DNA of 64,000 nt from Lachnospiraceae bacterium UBA4338 (GTDB taxonomy: Bacteria > Bacillota > Clostridia > Lachnospirales > Lachnospiraceae), in NCBI GenBank assembly GCA_002393735.1, contig DGTK01000015.1:161431-225430 (forward strand), read 5' to 3'. Shown piece by piece: positions 42,172 to 50,375 of this stretch. A program made the position numbers and the translations under genes. Every line of letters starts with the position of its first letter. Within the stretch, counting starts at the first letter, position 1. The notes beneath the pieces were generated by a model. The model saw nothing but the letters and a program-made list of their open reading frames with translations. It ran no database searches and was not told where the DNA came from.

Positions 42172-42476
42172 GAGTATAGCCGCGCACAATGTCAGGTAAG
42201 AGGTTGCTATAGGAAAAGTGTATAACCTGGCATCATAATTTAAAATAATGACAAATTATGTATACTTATCCACCAAGTTATGCACATTATAACCATATTT
42301 TGACCAATATGGTTATTATTTATGACAACAAAGGGACGATATGTGTCCCTTTTTTTGTGGACATTAAATTGATAATTTGGTAGAGTTAAGAAGATAGAAA
42401 GGCGAAGGGCTTGTAATTGTAAAATCAGCCGCGGTACGCTTAAAGCGTATTGAGCCATGGATAAGGAGATGAAAAA
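42172..42476 (+). other. 305-nt gene-free spacer with several hairpins
   Basis: Contains, in order, TGTCAGGT/ACCTGGCA (42190-42197 with 42225-42232), a TATAAC preceded 16 nt by TTATCC near 42267-42294, the 9-bp stem AACCATATT/AATATGGTT (42291-42314), a second intrinsic terminator AAGGGAC/GTCCCTT plus T-run (42331-42357), and TACGCT/AGCGTA near 42433. The hairpin-terminator pair could be a roughly 65-nt RNA or the relic of a removed gene. The reverse-strand frame across it shows no coding features. Confidence 0.35.
42331..42357 (+). terminator. Second intrinsic terminator in the spacer
   Basis: AAGGGAC / GTCCCTT, loop GATATGT, then seven T. Confidence 0.8.
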
Positions 42477-42725
42477 ATGAAACATATTGATTTTAAGCCA
42501 CAGGGTGTTTGCTCAATGAAGATTGAATTTGACGTAGATGATGAAAACAAACTTCACAACGTTGCTTTTATGGGCGGGTGTAATGGTAATTTAAAGGCTA
42601 TTGGCAGACTTGTTGAAGGAAAGGATGCTTCTGAAATAGCAGAAATTCTTAAAGGCAATCAGTGCGGATTTAAGGGCACATCATGTGCAGACCAGTTTGC
42701 GAAAGCGATTATGGAGAATGTTTAA
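42477..42725 (+). CDS. TSCPD-domain protein (TIGR03905 type)
   Basis: 82 residues, almost the whole protein being the TSCPD fold: GVCSMKIEFDVD, FMGGCNGNLKAIGRLVEG and CGFKGTSCADQFAKAI. The domain is also found at the end of some vitamin B12-dependent ribonucleotide reductases and carries conserved Cys residues. Function as a stand-alone protein is unknown. TAATG overlap with the next gene. Confidence 0.85.
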   Translation: MKHIDFKPQGVCSMKIEFDVDDENKLHNVAFMGGCNGNLKAIGRLVEGKDASEIAEILKGNQCGFKGTSCADQFAKAIMENV

Positions 42726-43411
42726 TGGCAGCAGAAGCAAATACGGAAAAAGTAAAAAAAACCAAGAAGAAATGGTGGATACCGGTTTTAATTATATATC
42801 TGGTTCTCGTTAATCTGGTACTGGTTATCTCACTTGGGCTTAATATATATCTGGCTGCGCCTAAGTTTAAGGCAAAGATAGAGGAGATTAAGGCTGAAAA
42901 AGAGGCCGAAGCAGAACTTGAGGCTGCTCAAAGCGGAGAGGTATACGATTATACTATAGCTGGTGAAATAATCGGCAAAAGTTCATCAGATGCAGGAGAA
43001 TGGCTGGCTAAATATTATGGCTCATATACAATTACTCAGGAGACGCCGGATTACAGCCCTGAATACTGGACGGTAAAGTTTGATGAAAGGCAGCCATCCA
43101 TAGAAGTAGAAGGCTGCATTATGCCGGTTGATTATATAACCATAGATTTGGATTACGATGGAAACATAAGAAATGTAGGCTTTGAAACCTATGCCCAGAA
43201 TGAAGATGCATTCGTGAAATACAGAAAGTCCTTCGTGAAGAAACTGGGTGATCCGGACTACTCAAGTTATACGAATGATGAGTATATGTTATTTGATTAC
43301 TGTACCTGGGAACGCTTTGATGGCACATATACTTTGTTTATCTCAAGACTGGTTAATGCACGGGAAGCGCATATGGGATTTAGCATATGTAGTGATGCTG
43401 GCGGATTTTAG
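42725..43411 (+). CDS. Single-pass membrane protein of unknown function
   Basis: 228 residues from the ATG overlapping the TSCPD stop. A lysine-rich cytosolic start, one hydrophobic helix (about 18-42), a charged Glu/Lys/Ala helix (about 46-72), and an outside domain of about 150 residues rich in aromatic residues and acids (YSPEYWTVKFDERQ, DLDYDGNIRNVGF). No family recognised. Coupled to the TSCPD gene. Confidence 0.6.
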   Translation: MAAEANTEKVKKTKKKWWIPVLIIYLVLVNLVLVISLGLNIYLAAPKFKAKIEEIKAEKEAEAELEAAQSGEVYDYTIAGEIIGKSSSDAGEWLAKYYGSYTITQETPDYSPEYWTVKFDERQPSIEVEGCIMPVDYITIDLDYDGNIRNVGFETYAQNEDAFVKYRKSFVKKLGDPDYSSYTNDEYMLFDYCTWERFDGTYTLFISRLVNAREAHMGFSICSDAGGF

Positions 43412-43444
43412 GTAAAATTAATGATGGTTTACATAACGCAAAAG

Positions 43445-43474
43445 CCCCGAAATGGCGTATTTTCGGGGTTTTTT
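43445..43474 (+). terminator. Intrinsic terminator before hpf
   Basis: CCCCGAAA / TTTCGGGG, 8-bp stem with loop TGGCGTAT, six T after it. Confidence 0.92.
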
Positions 43475-43500
43475 ACGTATTAAAATCATATGAGTTTTTA

Positions 43501-43530
43501 TTGTTAAATGGTGCCGAAATATGATATAAT
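43501..43530 (+). promoter_or_regulatory. Promoter of hpf
   Basis: TTGTTA (43501-43506), 18-nt spacer, TATAAT (43525-43530), 35 nt before the start codon. Confidence 0.75.
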
Positions 43531-43564
43531 TGATTCGTAGTAAAAACCTGAGGGGGTGATAGTT

Positions 43565-44092
43565 ATGGAATTTATTATCGTAGGCAAGAATATTGATGTT
43601 ACACCAGGTCTTAGGGGAGCAGTTGAAGACAAGCTTTCCAAGTTGGACAAGTATTTTTCCGATGATACCAAGATTCACGTTACTTTGAGCGTAGAGAAGG
43701 AGAGACAGAAAATCGAAGTAACAATTCCTGTTAAGGGCAATATAATTCGTTCTGAGCAGGTAAGCAACGATATGTACGTATCTATCGATCTTGTTGAAGA
43801 GATTATTGAGCGTCAGCTTAAGAAGTATAAAAACAAGATTATTGAGCGTAAGCAGAATGCTGACTCTTTCAAGCAGGATTATATTGATAAAGAGTTCGCT
43901 GATGAAGATGAAATCAAGATTATCCGTAACAAGACATTTGATGTTAAGCCAATGTATCCGGAAGATGCATGCGTTCAGATGGAATTGTTGGGACATGATT
44001 TCTTCGCTTTCAACAATGCAGAGAATAATAAAATCTGTGTTGTATACAAGAGAAAAGGTAATACATATGGACTTATAGAGCCAGAAGCTTAA
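43565..44092 (+). CDS. hpf: Ribosome hibernation promoting factor, long form
   Basis: 175 residues starting MEFIIVGKNIDVTPGL behind GAGGGGGTG (an upstream in-frame GTG overlaps the SD). N-terminal S30AE domain binds the decoding centre; the C-terminal domain (VKPMYPEDACVQMELLGHDFFAFNN) dimerises two 70S ribosomes into 100S particles. Long HPF is the Firmicutes type. Own promoter. The antisense frame across it is a shadow. Confidence 0.93.
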   Translation: MEFIIVGKNIDVTPGLRGAVEDKLSKLDKYFSDDTKIHVTLSVEKERQKIEVTIPVKGNIIRSEQVSNDMYVSIDLVEEIIERQLKKYKNKIIERKQNADSFKQDYIDKEFADEDEIKIIRNKTFDVKPMYPEDACVQMELLGHDFFAFNNAENNKICVVYKRKGNTYGLIEPEA

Positions 44093-44149
44093 GGGGATTA
44101 AGGACATATTATTATAATAGGCAGATGTCAAAAGGAGGAAAATCGAAAA

Positions 44150-45544
44150 ATGGGTTTAATTAAAAGCAGTCTGCAGCAGATTGGTCAAGCAGCTGATAAC
44201 ATGGCAAAGGGAATTATTAACAATGCTCTTCAGACAGCAGGTGGCGTTATCAATGATAACTTATACCTTGAGTACTTCATCTGTGATGCATTTGATCCTA
44301 ATGTACTTGCGGTTAAGGGTGAGAAGAGAGATAAGAAGGGTCACAACAAAGGAAATGACAATATCATTTCAAACGGTTCCATGATCGTTGTAAATGTCGG
44401 TCAGTGTGCTATCGTAGTTGATAATGGTCAGATTGCAGAACTTTGTGCTGAACCTGGTGAATATATTTACAGTGCTTCAACAGAGCCATCACTTTTCTAT
44501 GGCAACCTTGGAGACAACATCAAAGCATCTTTCGCTCAGTTTGGTAAGCGTTTCGCATTTGGCGGTGAGCTTCCAAAGGATCAGAGAGTATACTATATCA
44601 ACATTAAAGAAGTTCGTCAGAACCTTTGGGGAACAAGCAATCCAATTCCTTTCTTTATTTCTGATCAGGTATCAGGATTCCAGGGCGACATCAACCTGAT
44701 GGCAAACGGTGAATATTCATTCAAGATTAGCGATCCTATCAGATTCTATACAAATATTGCTACAAACTTTAATGACAGATATACAAAGGATGATCTTAAG
44801 TCAATCATGAGATCAGACTTCATGACAGCACTTCAGCCAGCACTTGGTGCTCTTTCAGATTACGGCGTAGGTATCAGATACAGTGCAATCACAACAAAGA
44901 CTGATATCCTTGTTGAGAAACTTAATGAGCAGTTATCCAAGAAATGGGCTGAGCTTCGTGGTATCGTAGTAGTAGATGTTACATTTAACTCACTTAAGGC
45001 TACAGACGAAGATGAAGCAAGAATTAAGAAATTCCAGGATCAGGCTGTTTACACAAATGTCAATATGGCAGCTGCTCGTATGGTTGATGCTCAGGCTAAC
45101 GCAATGGAAGCTGCAGCAGCTAACGAGTCCGCAGGTCCTATGATGGCATTCGCAGGAATGAATATGGCTCAGATGGCAGGTGGCGGTGCTAATTCAGCAG
45201 CTAACCTCTTTGCTATGGGTCAGCAGCAGCAACAGCAGCAGGCAGCTCCACAGATGGCAGCTCCTAGTCAGGCTCCTGGCTGGACATGTGCTAAATGTGG
45301 TAAGGGTGGCAACACCGGTAAGTTCTGTGCAGAATGTGGCGCTCCACAGCCAGCAGATGGTTGGACATGTTCATGTGGCGCTGTAAATAAGGGTAAGTTC
45401 TGTGCTGAATGTGGTAAGCAGAAACCTGCAGGCGCACCACTTTACAAATGTGATAAATGTGGATGGGAACCGGAAGATCCAATGAATCCTCCTAAGTTCT
45501 GCCCTGAATGTGGTGATGTTTTCGATGAGAATGATGTTAAATAA
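44150..45544 (+). CDS. SPFH-domain protein with C-terminal zinc ribbons (YdjI-like)
   Basis: 464 residues. Residues about 30-320 form an SPFH-like domain of the virion-core/YdjI type (GEYIYSASTEPSLFYG, NIKEVRQNLWGTSNP, ANGEYSFKISDP). Then an Ala/Met/Gly-rich stretch with a Gln run (about residues 362-368) and three zinc ribbons with CxxC pairs (CAKCG, CAECG, CSCG, CAECG, CDKCG, CPECG). In Bacillus subtilis the similar YdjI works with YdjG and YdjH at stressed membranes. AAAGGAGG before the ATG. The next gene fits YdjG. Confidence 0.85.
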   Translation: MGLIKSSLQQIGQAADNMAKGIINNALQTAGGVINDNLYLEYFICDAFDPNVLAVKGEKRDKKGHNKGNDNIISNGSMIVVNVGQCAIVVDNGQIAELCAEPGEYIYSASTEPSLFYGNLGDNIKASFAQFGKRFAFGGELPKDQRVYYINIKEVRQNLWGTSNPIPFFISDQVSGFQGDINLMANGEYSFKISDPIRFYTNIATNFNDRYTKDDLKSIMRSDFMTALQPALGALSDYGVGIRYSAITTKTDILVEKLNEQLSKKWAELRGIVVVDVTFNSLKATDEDEARIKKFQDQAVYTNVNMAAARMVDAQANAMEAAAANESAGPMMAFAGMNMAQMAGGGANSAANLFAMGQQQQQQQAAPQMAAPSQAPGWTCAKCGKGGNTGKFCAECGAPQPADGWTCSCGAVNKGKFCAECGKQKPAGAPLYKCDKCGWEPEDPMNPPKFCPECGDVFDENDVK

Positions 45545-45560
45545 TTAAGAACTATCTGAA

Positions 45561-45597
45561 ATCACATGTCACCTTAAAAAGTGGCATGTGATTTTTG
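45561..45597 (+). terminator. Terminator between the SPFH and zinc-ribbon genes
   Basis: ATCACATGTCAC / GTGGCATGTGAT, 12-bp stem with one G-U pair and loop of 8 nt, five T. May reduce transcription into the partner gene. Confidence 0.85.
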
Positions 45598-45646
45598 CGT
45601 GAAGAGGGTGCAAGCACAGATGCGCTTTTACTAGGAGGATACAAAC

Positions 45647-46738
45647 ATGGACGGAATGGATGCAACCAAATCCTCTACACTTAAAGAGACTGACAGAAAA
45701 TGTCCGAAGTGTGCAGGTGTTATGGATTACGATCCGGAGACAGGTGGAACTGCCTGTCCATATTGTGGATATACAGAAGATATTAAAGTAGAAGATAATG
45801 ATAAGGGTGCCCAGGAACTTGATTTTGCCTCTGCAGAGAAGAAGGGCAATTGTGACTGGGGTGCAAAGAAGAAACAGATTATATGTAAGAGCTGCGGCGC
45901 TGAAACCATATATGATGCTTTGGAGGTTGCCAACGAGTGTCCTTACTGTGGTTCTAATCAGGTTATGGAAGCACAGGATGAAGATACACTGGCTCCTAAT
46001 GGCGTAGTTCCATTTAAGGTTACCAAAGATCAGGCTTCAGATAATTTCAAGAGATGGATAGGAAAGAAGTTCTTCTGTCCTAAACTTGCGAAGCAGTCAG
46101 CAAGACCTGATTCTTTCAAGGGAATCTATCTTCCATACTGGACATTTGATTCCAATACTCATTCATCTTATACTGCCAAATATGGTAAAGACAGAAGAGT
46201 TAAAAAAGGTGATCAGGAAACTACAGTTACAGACTGGTATAATACATCAGGATTTTACAATGACAGTTTCGATGATGTACTTGTAATCGCAACAAACAGA
46301 CATAATACAGGAATGCTCAGAGGTATCGAGCCTTTCAATACGGCAGACAATAAGACATATAAACCTGAATATGTTGCAGGTTTCCTTGCAGAGAGATATT
46401 CAATCGGTCTTGATGACGGATGGAAAACTGCCAAGAGCCGTATTGATTCAAATCTTCGTAACAGCATTGAGAATAAGATAAGGTCACAGACACAGGCTGA
46501 TCATGTTAAAGACCTTTCTGTTAAGACAAGTTATAGGGATATTACTTACAAATATCTTATGCTTCCAATCTGGTGTTCAAGTTTTAAGTATAACAGCAAG
46601 GTATATCAGTTTGTTGTTAACGGACAGACCGGTAAGGTTTACGGCAAGACACCTGTATCAGCAATCAAGGTTATCCTTGTTATTTTGGTAGTACTGATTG
46701 TACTGGCTATTTTGTATTTTGTATTTATGAATTCATAA
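45647..46738 (+). CDS. TFIIB-type zinc-ribbon membrane protein (YdjG-like)
   Basis: 363 residues. Two N-terminal zinc ribbons: CPKC...CPYCG (about 19-45) and CKSCG...CPYCG (about 82-105). A beta-rich middle with LPYWTFDSNTHSSYTA follows, and a single C-terminal membrane helix (about 340-360) ends the protein, so it is a tail-anchored cytosolic domain. The combination and the SPFH neighbour match YdjG-like proteins linked to membrane-stress foci. Exact role unknown. Confidence 0.8.
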   Translation: MDGMDATKSSTLKETDRKCPKCAGVMDYDPETGGTACPYCGYTEDIKVEDNDKGAQELDFASAEKKGNCDWGAKKKQIICKSCGAETIYDALEVANECPYCGSNQVMEAQDEDTLAPNGVVPFKVTKDQASDNFKRWIGKKFFCPKLAKQSARPDSFKGIYLPYWTFDSNTHSSYTAKYGKDRRVKKGDQETTVTDWYNTSGFYNDSFDDVLVIATNRHNTGMLRGIEPFNTADNKTYKPEYVAGFLAERYSIGLDDGWKTAKSRIDSNLRNSIENKIRSQTQADHVKDLSVKTSYRDITYKYLMLPIWCSSFKYNSKVYQFVVNGQTGKVYGKTPVSAIKVILVILVVLIVLAILYFVFMNS

Positions 46739-46756
46739 ATAATAAAAGTAATAAAT

Positions 46757-46799
46757 TAGATATCCTGCCCTTATTAGGGGAGTAAGGGCAGATATCTTG
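46757..46799 (+). repeat. Hairpin before the trpB2 gene
   Basis: GATATC...GCCCTTA pairs with TAAGGGC.GATATC with a small bulge and loop TTAGGGGAG. No T-run follows; it may be an mRNA stabiliser or part of regulation of the next gene. Confidence 0.4.
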
Positions 46800-46816
46800 A
46801 GTTAGGAGGAAATGTA

Positions 46817-48193
46817 ATGAGCGCAGTTAATGAAATACCTTATAAGATTTATCTTGAAGAGAATGAGATGCCGGATAAGTGGTATAACGTAAGAGCGGAT
46901 ATGAAGAATAAACCGGCTCCACTTCTTAATCCTGGAACACTTAAACCAGTTACAGTAGAAGAGATTTCTGCAGTATTCTGTGAAGAGTTATCCAAGATGG
47001 AACTTGATGATACGACGGCTTATTTTGAAATTCCTGAAGAAATCAGAAATTTCTACAAGATGTATCGTCCATCACCACTTGTTAGAGCATATTGCTTGGA
47101 GAAGGCTCTCGATACACCGGCACATATTTATTATAAGTTCGAAGGTAATAATACATCCGGAAGCCACAAACTTAATTCAGCTATTGCTCAGGCTTATTAT
47201 GCCAAGAAGCAGGGCTTAAAGGGTGTAACCACAGAAACAGGTGCAGGCCAGTGGGGAACAGCTCTTTCCATGGCTTGTTCATATTTCGGACTTGACTGTC
47301 AGGTATATATGGTTAAGGTATCATATGAGCAGAAGCCTTTCAGAAGAGAGGTTATGAGAACATATGGCGCTAATATTACACCATCTCCATCAATGACAAC
47401 AGAAGTTGGACGTAAGATTAATGCAGAGTTCCCTGGAACAAACGGAAGCCTTGGCTGTGCCATTTCTGAAGCTGTTGAAGCAGCTGTATCACAGGAAGGT
47501 TACAGATATGTACTTGGCTCTGTATTATCTCAGGTACTTATTCATCAGAGCGTTATCGGTCTTGAGACCAAGACAGCACTTGATAAGTATGGCATAAAGG
47601 CAGATATCATTATCGGCTGCGCAGGTGGAGGTTCAAACCTTGGTGGTCTTATTTCTCCATTTGCAGGCGAGATGTTAAGAGGCGAGAATAATTACAGAAT
47701 CATTGCTGTAGAGCCTGCATCATGCCCAAGCTTAACAAGAGGTAAATATGTATATGACTTCTGCGATACAGGTAAGGTTTGTCCACTTGCCAAGATGTAT
47801 ACACTTGGCAGCGGTTTCATGCCATCACCTAGCCATGCAGGGGGACTCAGATATCACGGCATGAGCTCAATCGTATCTCAGCTTTATGCTGACGGTCTTA
47901 TTGAAGCTACATCTGTTGAGCAGACAGAAGTATTCAAGAATGCAGTTCAGTTTGCAAGAACAGAAGGTATCCTTCCTGCGCCTGAAAGCTCACATGCAAT
48001 TACAGTTGCTATTAAAGAAGCTCTTAAGTGTAAGGAAACAGGAGAGCAGAAGAATATCGTATTCGGTCTTACAGGTACAGGCTACTTCGATATGTATGCA
48101 TATCAGAGTTACCTTGATGGCACAATGAAGGATTACATTCCTACAGATGAAGACATCGCCAAGTCATTAGCTAATGTTCCTAAGGTAGATTAG
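46817..48193 (+). CDS. trpB: Tryptophan synthase beta chain-like protein, TrpB2 type
   Basis: 458 residues, longer than the roughly 400 of TrpB1. PLP Lys in NTSGSHKLNSA near residue 115, ETGAGQWGTALS, phosphate loop GCAGGGSNLGG, and GLTGTGYFDM at the end. These match the TrpB2/TIGR01415 group, which makes tryptophan from serine and free indole rather than relying on TrpA. It stands alone with no trp genes around it, as TrpB2 often does, so indole salvage is the likely role. AGGAGG before the start. Confidence 0.93.
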   Translation: MSAVNEIPYKIYLEENEMPDKWYNVRADMKNKPAPLLNPGTLKPVTVEEISAVFCEELSKMELDDTTAYFEIPEEIRNFYKMYRPSPLVRAYCLEKALDTPAHIYYKFEGNNTSGSHKLNSAIAQAYYAKKQGLKGVTTETGAGQWGTALSMACSYFGLDCQVYMVKVSYEQKPFRREVMRTYGANITPSPSMTTEVGRKINAEFPGTNGSLGCAISEAVEAAVSQEGYRYVLGSVLSQVLIHQSVIGLETKTALDKYGIKADIIIGCAGGGSNLGGLISPFAGEMLRGENNYRIIAVEPASCPSLTRGKYVYDFCDTGKVCPLAKMYTLGSGFMPSPSHAGGLRYHGMSSIVSQLYADGLIEATSVEQTEVFKNAVQFARTEGILPAPESSHAITVAIKEALKCKETGEQKNIVFGLTGTGYFDMYAYQSYLDGTMKDYIPTDEDIAKSLANVPKVD

Positions 48194-48219
48194 TTCTTTT
48201 AAGAATATGAGGTAGGGTT

Positions 48220-48561
48220 ATGGCATTTAATTGTTCAAAGAAGAAAAAATGTAAGGGTAAGTGCAAATGTAATTGCAATAAAGGTTTCTTTGCGGATATT
48301 CAAAAGGCTGTAAAGAAGAAGTTTAGAAAGAAAACTTATTTTGAACAGCTTGTTTCTGACATTAAGCGTCAGAGAAAGAAATCAAGAAAACTTACCAGAA
48401 AGTTCATTGCTCTTCCGGTTAAGAAGAAAGAACAGTTATACAAGAAACTCCTTAGAAATCCTAAGTTCTTAGAGATAGTTATTAACTGTATTACACTTGG
48501 TGTTGTATTTTTTATCTTCTACCGTAAAGCCAAGGATCCGAATTTCTTAAGTGATTTGTAA
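48220..48561 (+). CDS. Small Cys/Lys-rich protein with C-terminal membrane helix
   Basis: 113 residues. The first 20 residues alternate Lys clusters with five Cys (CSKKKKCKGKCKCNCNK), a possible metal- or nucleic-acid-binding knot. A very basic helical middle follows (about 25-80), then one hydrophobic segment (about 85-101). RBS GAGGTAGGG, 26 nt after trpB2. No family recognised; composition would also suit a nucleic-acid- or membrane-surface-binding protein. Confidence 0.6.
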   Translation: MAFNCSKKKKCKGKCKCNCNKGFFADIQKAVKKKFRKKTYFEQLVSDIKRQRKKSRKLTRKFIALPVKKKEQLYKKLLRNPKFLEIVINCITLGVVFFIFYRKAKDPNFLSDL

Positions 48562-48580
48562 ACTAATGTGATTAAATAAG

Positions 48581-48606
48581 GCCCACTCGAGAGAGTGGGC
48601 TTTTAA
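48581..48606 (+). terminator. Terminator at the head of the left repeat element
   Basis: GCCCACTC / GAGTGGGC with loop GAGA, followed by TTTTAATTT. A shorter relative (CACTCGAAGAGTG) heads the right repeat element at 51239. Confidence 0.85.
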
Positions 48607-48609
48607 TTT

Positions 48610-48691
48610 GCCAATTCGCCGAATAAAAATCAGCCAACTCGCCGAACAAAATCTTGCCAACTCGCCGAAGAATGTTAAAAAGTGCTGATAA
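48610..48691. repeat. Left array: three 14-nt units at an exact 23-nt period
   Basis: GCCAATTCGCCGAA at 48610-48623, GCCAACTCGCCGAA at 48633-48646 and again at 48656-48669. The 9-nt spacers differ. The third unit is followed by AATGTTAAAAAGTGCTGATAAATA, a tail also found after the right array (split here: AATGTTAAAAAG then TGCTGATAAATA). Confidence 0.9.
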
Positions 48692-48705
48692 ATACGTTGT
48701 TTAAC

Positions 48706-48734
48706 TTGACATACGTCACTTAAAATACTATCAT
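48706..48734 (+). promoter_or_regulatory. Promoter of the ATPase-nuclease gene
   Basis: TTGACA (48706-48711), 17-nt spacer, TATCAT (48729-48734). The expected transcript start, about 48741, is the first base of the inverted repeat described next. Confidence 0.75.
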
Positions 48735-48740
48735 AAATAT

Positions 48741-48820
48741 AGTTTCAGCAGATTATAGCGCAAAAACTCGCTATAACTTGCTGAAACTTATGAAAAAATA
48801 GTAGTTTCAGCAGATTATAG
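48741..48820 (+). promoter_or_regulatory. Three-armed repeat leading into the ribosome binding site
   Basis: Left arm 48741-48760 (AGTTTCAGCAGATTATAGCG) and inverted middle arm 48769-48788 (CGCTATAACTTGCTGAAACT) pair with only two mismatches. A direct copy of the left arm (TAGTTTCAGCAGATTATAG, 19 of 19 identical) recurs at 48802-48820 and runs into AGGAG at 48821. The middle arm can thus pair with either outer copy; pairing with the right one would crowd the ribosome binding site. Confidence 0.75.
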
Positions 48821-48835
48821 AGGAGTTTGCCGTTT

Positions 48836-50254
48836 ATGAACATTATTGGAAGAGAAAGAGAAAAGGATATTATAGCGAAGTGTTTGGAGTCAAAAAAACC
48901 TGAATTTCTGGTAGTATATGGTCGAAGGCGTGTAGGAAAGACTTATCTTATTAGAGAATATTTTAATGAAAAGTTTTCTTTTTACACTACTGGAATTCCT
49001 GATCAAAAGACCAGAAGCCAGCTAAAAGCTTTTAACGAGTCATTATCAAACTATGGTGATGATACAGGCAGGGTTCCTAAAGACTGGTTTGAAGCATTCA
49101 GACGTCTTAGAAAGATTTTGGAGTCAAAAGAAGTATACCGTGATGCAATCAGTGGCAAAAGGGTGGTTTTTATTGATGAAGTACCTTGGATGGATACAGC
49201 CAGGTCAGATTTTAAGTCTGCTTTTGATTTTTTCTGGAATAGTTGGGGATCGGCACAGGAGGACCTTCTGCTAATAGTATGTGGTTCTGCTACGTCGTGG
49301 ATTATTCTTAATATTCTTAATGATAAAGGGGGATTTCATAACAGAGTTACAAAACAGATGCGTATAAATCCTTTTAATCTTAATGAATGTAAGCAGTTTT
49401 ACATAGACAATGGGATTAATTTTAGTCGTGATCAGATTATAGAAAGTTACATGATATTTGGGGGCATACCATATTACCTTAACTTGTTGGATAGCAGGTT
49501 AAGTTTAACTCAGAATGTGGATAATTTGATATTTGATGAAAGAGGCGATTTACATTATGAGTATGATCAACTTTTTGGATCCTTATTTAAACGACCTGAT
49601 AATCATATAAAGATCATTGAAACAATAGCTAGTCAGAAGCGTGGCCTCCAAAGAACTGATCTTGTATCACAATCAGGTGTTCCTGATGGAGAAGGACTTA
49701 CCAAGGCAATTCGTGAATTAGAGCAGTGTGGATTTATAAGACAGTATAAGAATATTGCCAATGCTCAAAATGGTTGCTTCTATCAGCTTATAGATCCTTT
49801 TGTTCTTTTCTGCTTGTACTTCCGCAATGGGAAGATTAAATCGTGGCAGTCCTTTATTAAGTCACCTGATTATTATGCATGGAGGGGGAATGCTTTTGAA
49901 ACAGTTTGTCTTGAACATATTCCACAGATAAAATTGGCCCTTGGCATATCAGGTATTGAGAGTTCTGAGTACTCGTGGAAAAGCAAAAAGAAAAAAGGTG
50001 GTGCTCAGATAGATTTGTTGATTGATCGTCGAGACGATGTAATCAACTTATGTGAGATGAAGTGCACAGATAAACCTTATGAAGTAAAGGCAGAATACAG
50101 AGAAAATCTTATCAACAAGATTACAGTTTTCACTGAAGAGGTCAATCCGAAGAAATCCGTACATGTCACACTTGTTACATCCAATGGATATAAACGTAAT
50201 GAGTACTCGGACGTGATTCAAAATGTTGTGGAGCCGGATGATTTGTTTAAGTGA
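48836..50254 (+). CDS. AAA ATPase with C-terminal PD-(D/E)xK nuclease-like domain (DUF234 type)
   Basis: 472 residues from the ATG 10 nt after AGGAG (an in-frame TTG lies 9 nt upstream). N-terminal archaeal-type ATPase: GREREKDII, Walker A GRRRVGKTYL near residue 30, Walker B VVFIDEVPWMD, sensor CGSATSWI. A winged-helix region (about 265-310) follows, and the C-terminal domain has GGAQIDLLID...NLCEMKC, a D...ExK nuclease core. Such proteins are common in Clostridia and archaea with no settled role; a mobile or defence role is likely. Sits between the two 23-nt arrays. Confidence 0.83.
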   Translation: MNIIGREREKDIIAKCLESKKPEFLVVYGRRRVGKTYLIREYFNEKFSFYTTGIPDQKTRSQLKAFNESLSNYGDDTGRVPKDWFEAFRRLRKILESKEVYRDAISGKRVVFIDEVPWMDTARSDFKSAFDFFWNSWGSAQEDLLLIVCGSATSWIILNILNDKGGFHNRVTKQMRINPFNLNECKQFYIDNGINFSRDQIIESYMIFGGIPYYLNLLDSRLSLTQNVDNLIFDERGDLHYEYDQLFGSLFKRPDNHIKIIETIASQKRGLQRTDLVSQSGVPDGEGLTKAIRELEQCGFIRQYKNIANAQNGCFYQLIDPFVLFCLYFRNGKIKSWQSFIKSPDYYAWRGNAFETVCLEHIPQIKLALGISGIESSEYSWKSKKKKGGAQIDLLIDRRDDVINLCEMKCTDKPYEVKAEYRENLINKITVFTEEVNPKKSVHVTLVTSNGYKRNEYSDVIQNVVEPDDLFK

Positions 50255-50298
50255 TATGTTTAGAAATTATATATTTAAAAACGAATGGAGGTAGATGT

Positions 50299-50373
50299 GT
50301 GAAGGTTGATGAATTATTTAATCAAAAAGATATTGTAGCATCAGTTAAATTAATATATAAGAAGTATAAGTGA
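50299..50373 (+). CDS. Tiny 24-codon ORF, possible gene remnant
   Basis: GTG behind GGAGG opens a frame reading VKVDELFNQKDIVASVKLIY and four further residues, ending TGA at 50371-50373, which overlaps the start region of the next gene. The strong RBS with so short a frame suggests either a truncated gene or a coupling leader. Confidence 0.4.
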   Translation: MKVDELFNQKDIVASVKLIYKKYK

Positions 50374-50375
50374 GA

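Noticed and set aside
42240..42485. 81-codon reverse frame before the TSCPD gene
   Set aside because: Crosses a terminator and hairpins, has no RBS and runs into the TSCPD start; not a credible gene.
43418..44131. Long reverse-strand frame across hpf
   Set aside because: It is antisense to a clear hpf gene, shows no domain, and is rich in Leu/Ile/Asn as expected from a shadow of A/T-rich coding DNA.
48610..48669. CRISPR array
   Set aside because: The unit is only 14 nt, the spacers only 9 nt, there are three copies, and no cas genes are in the window.
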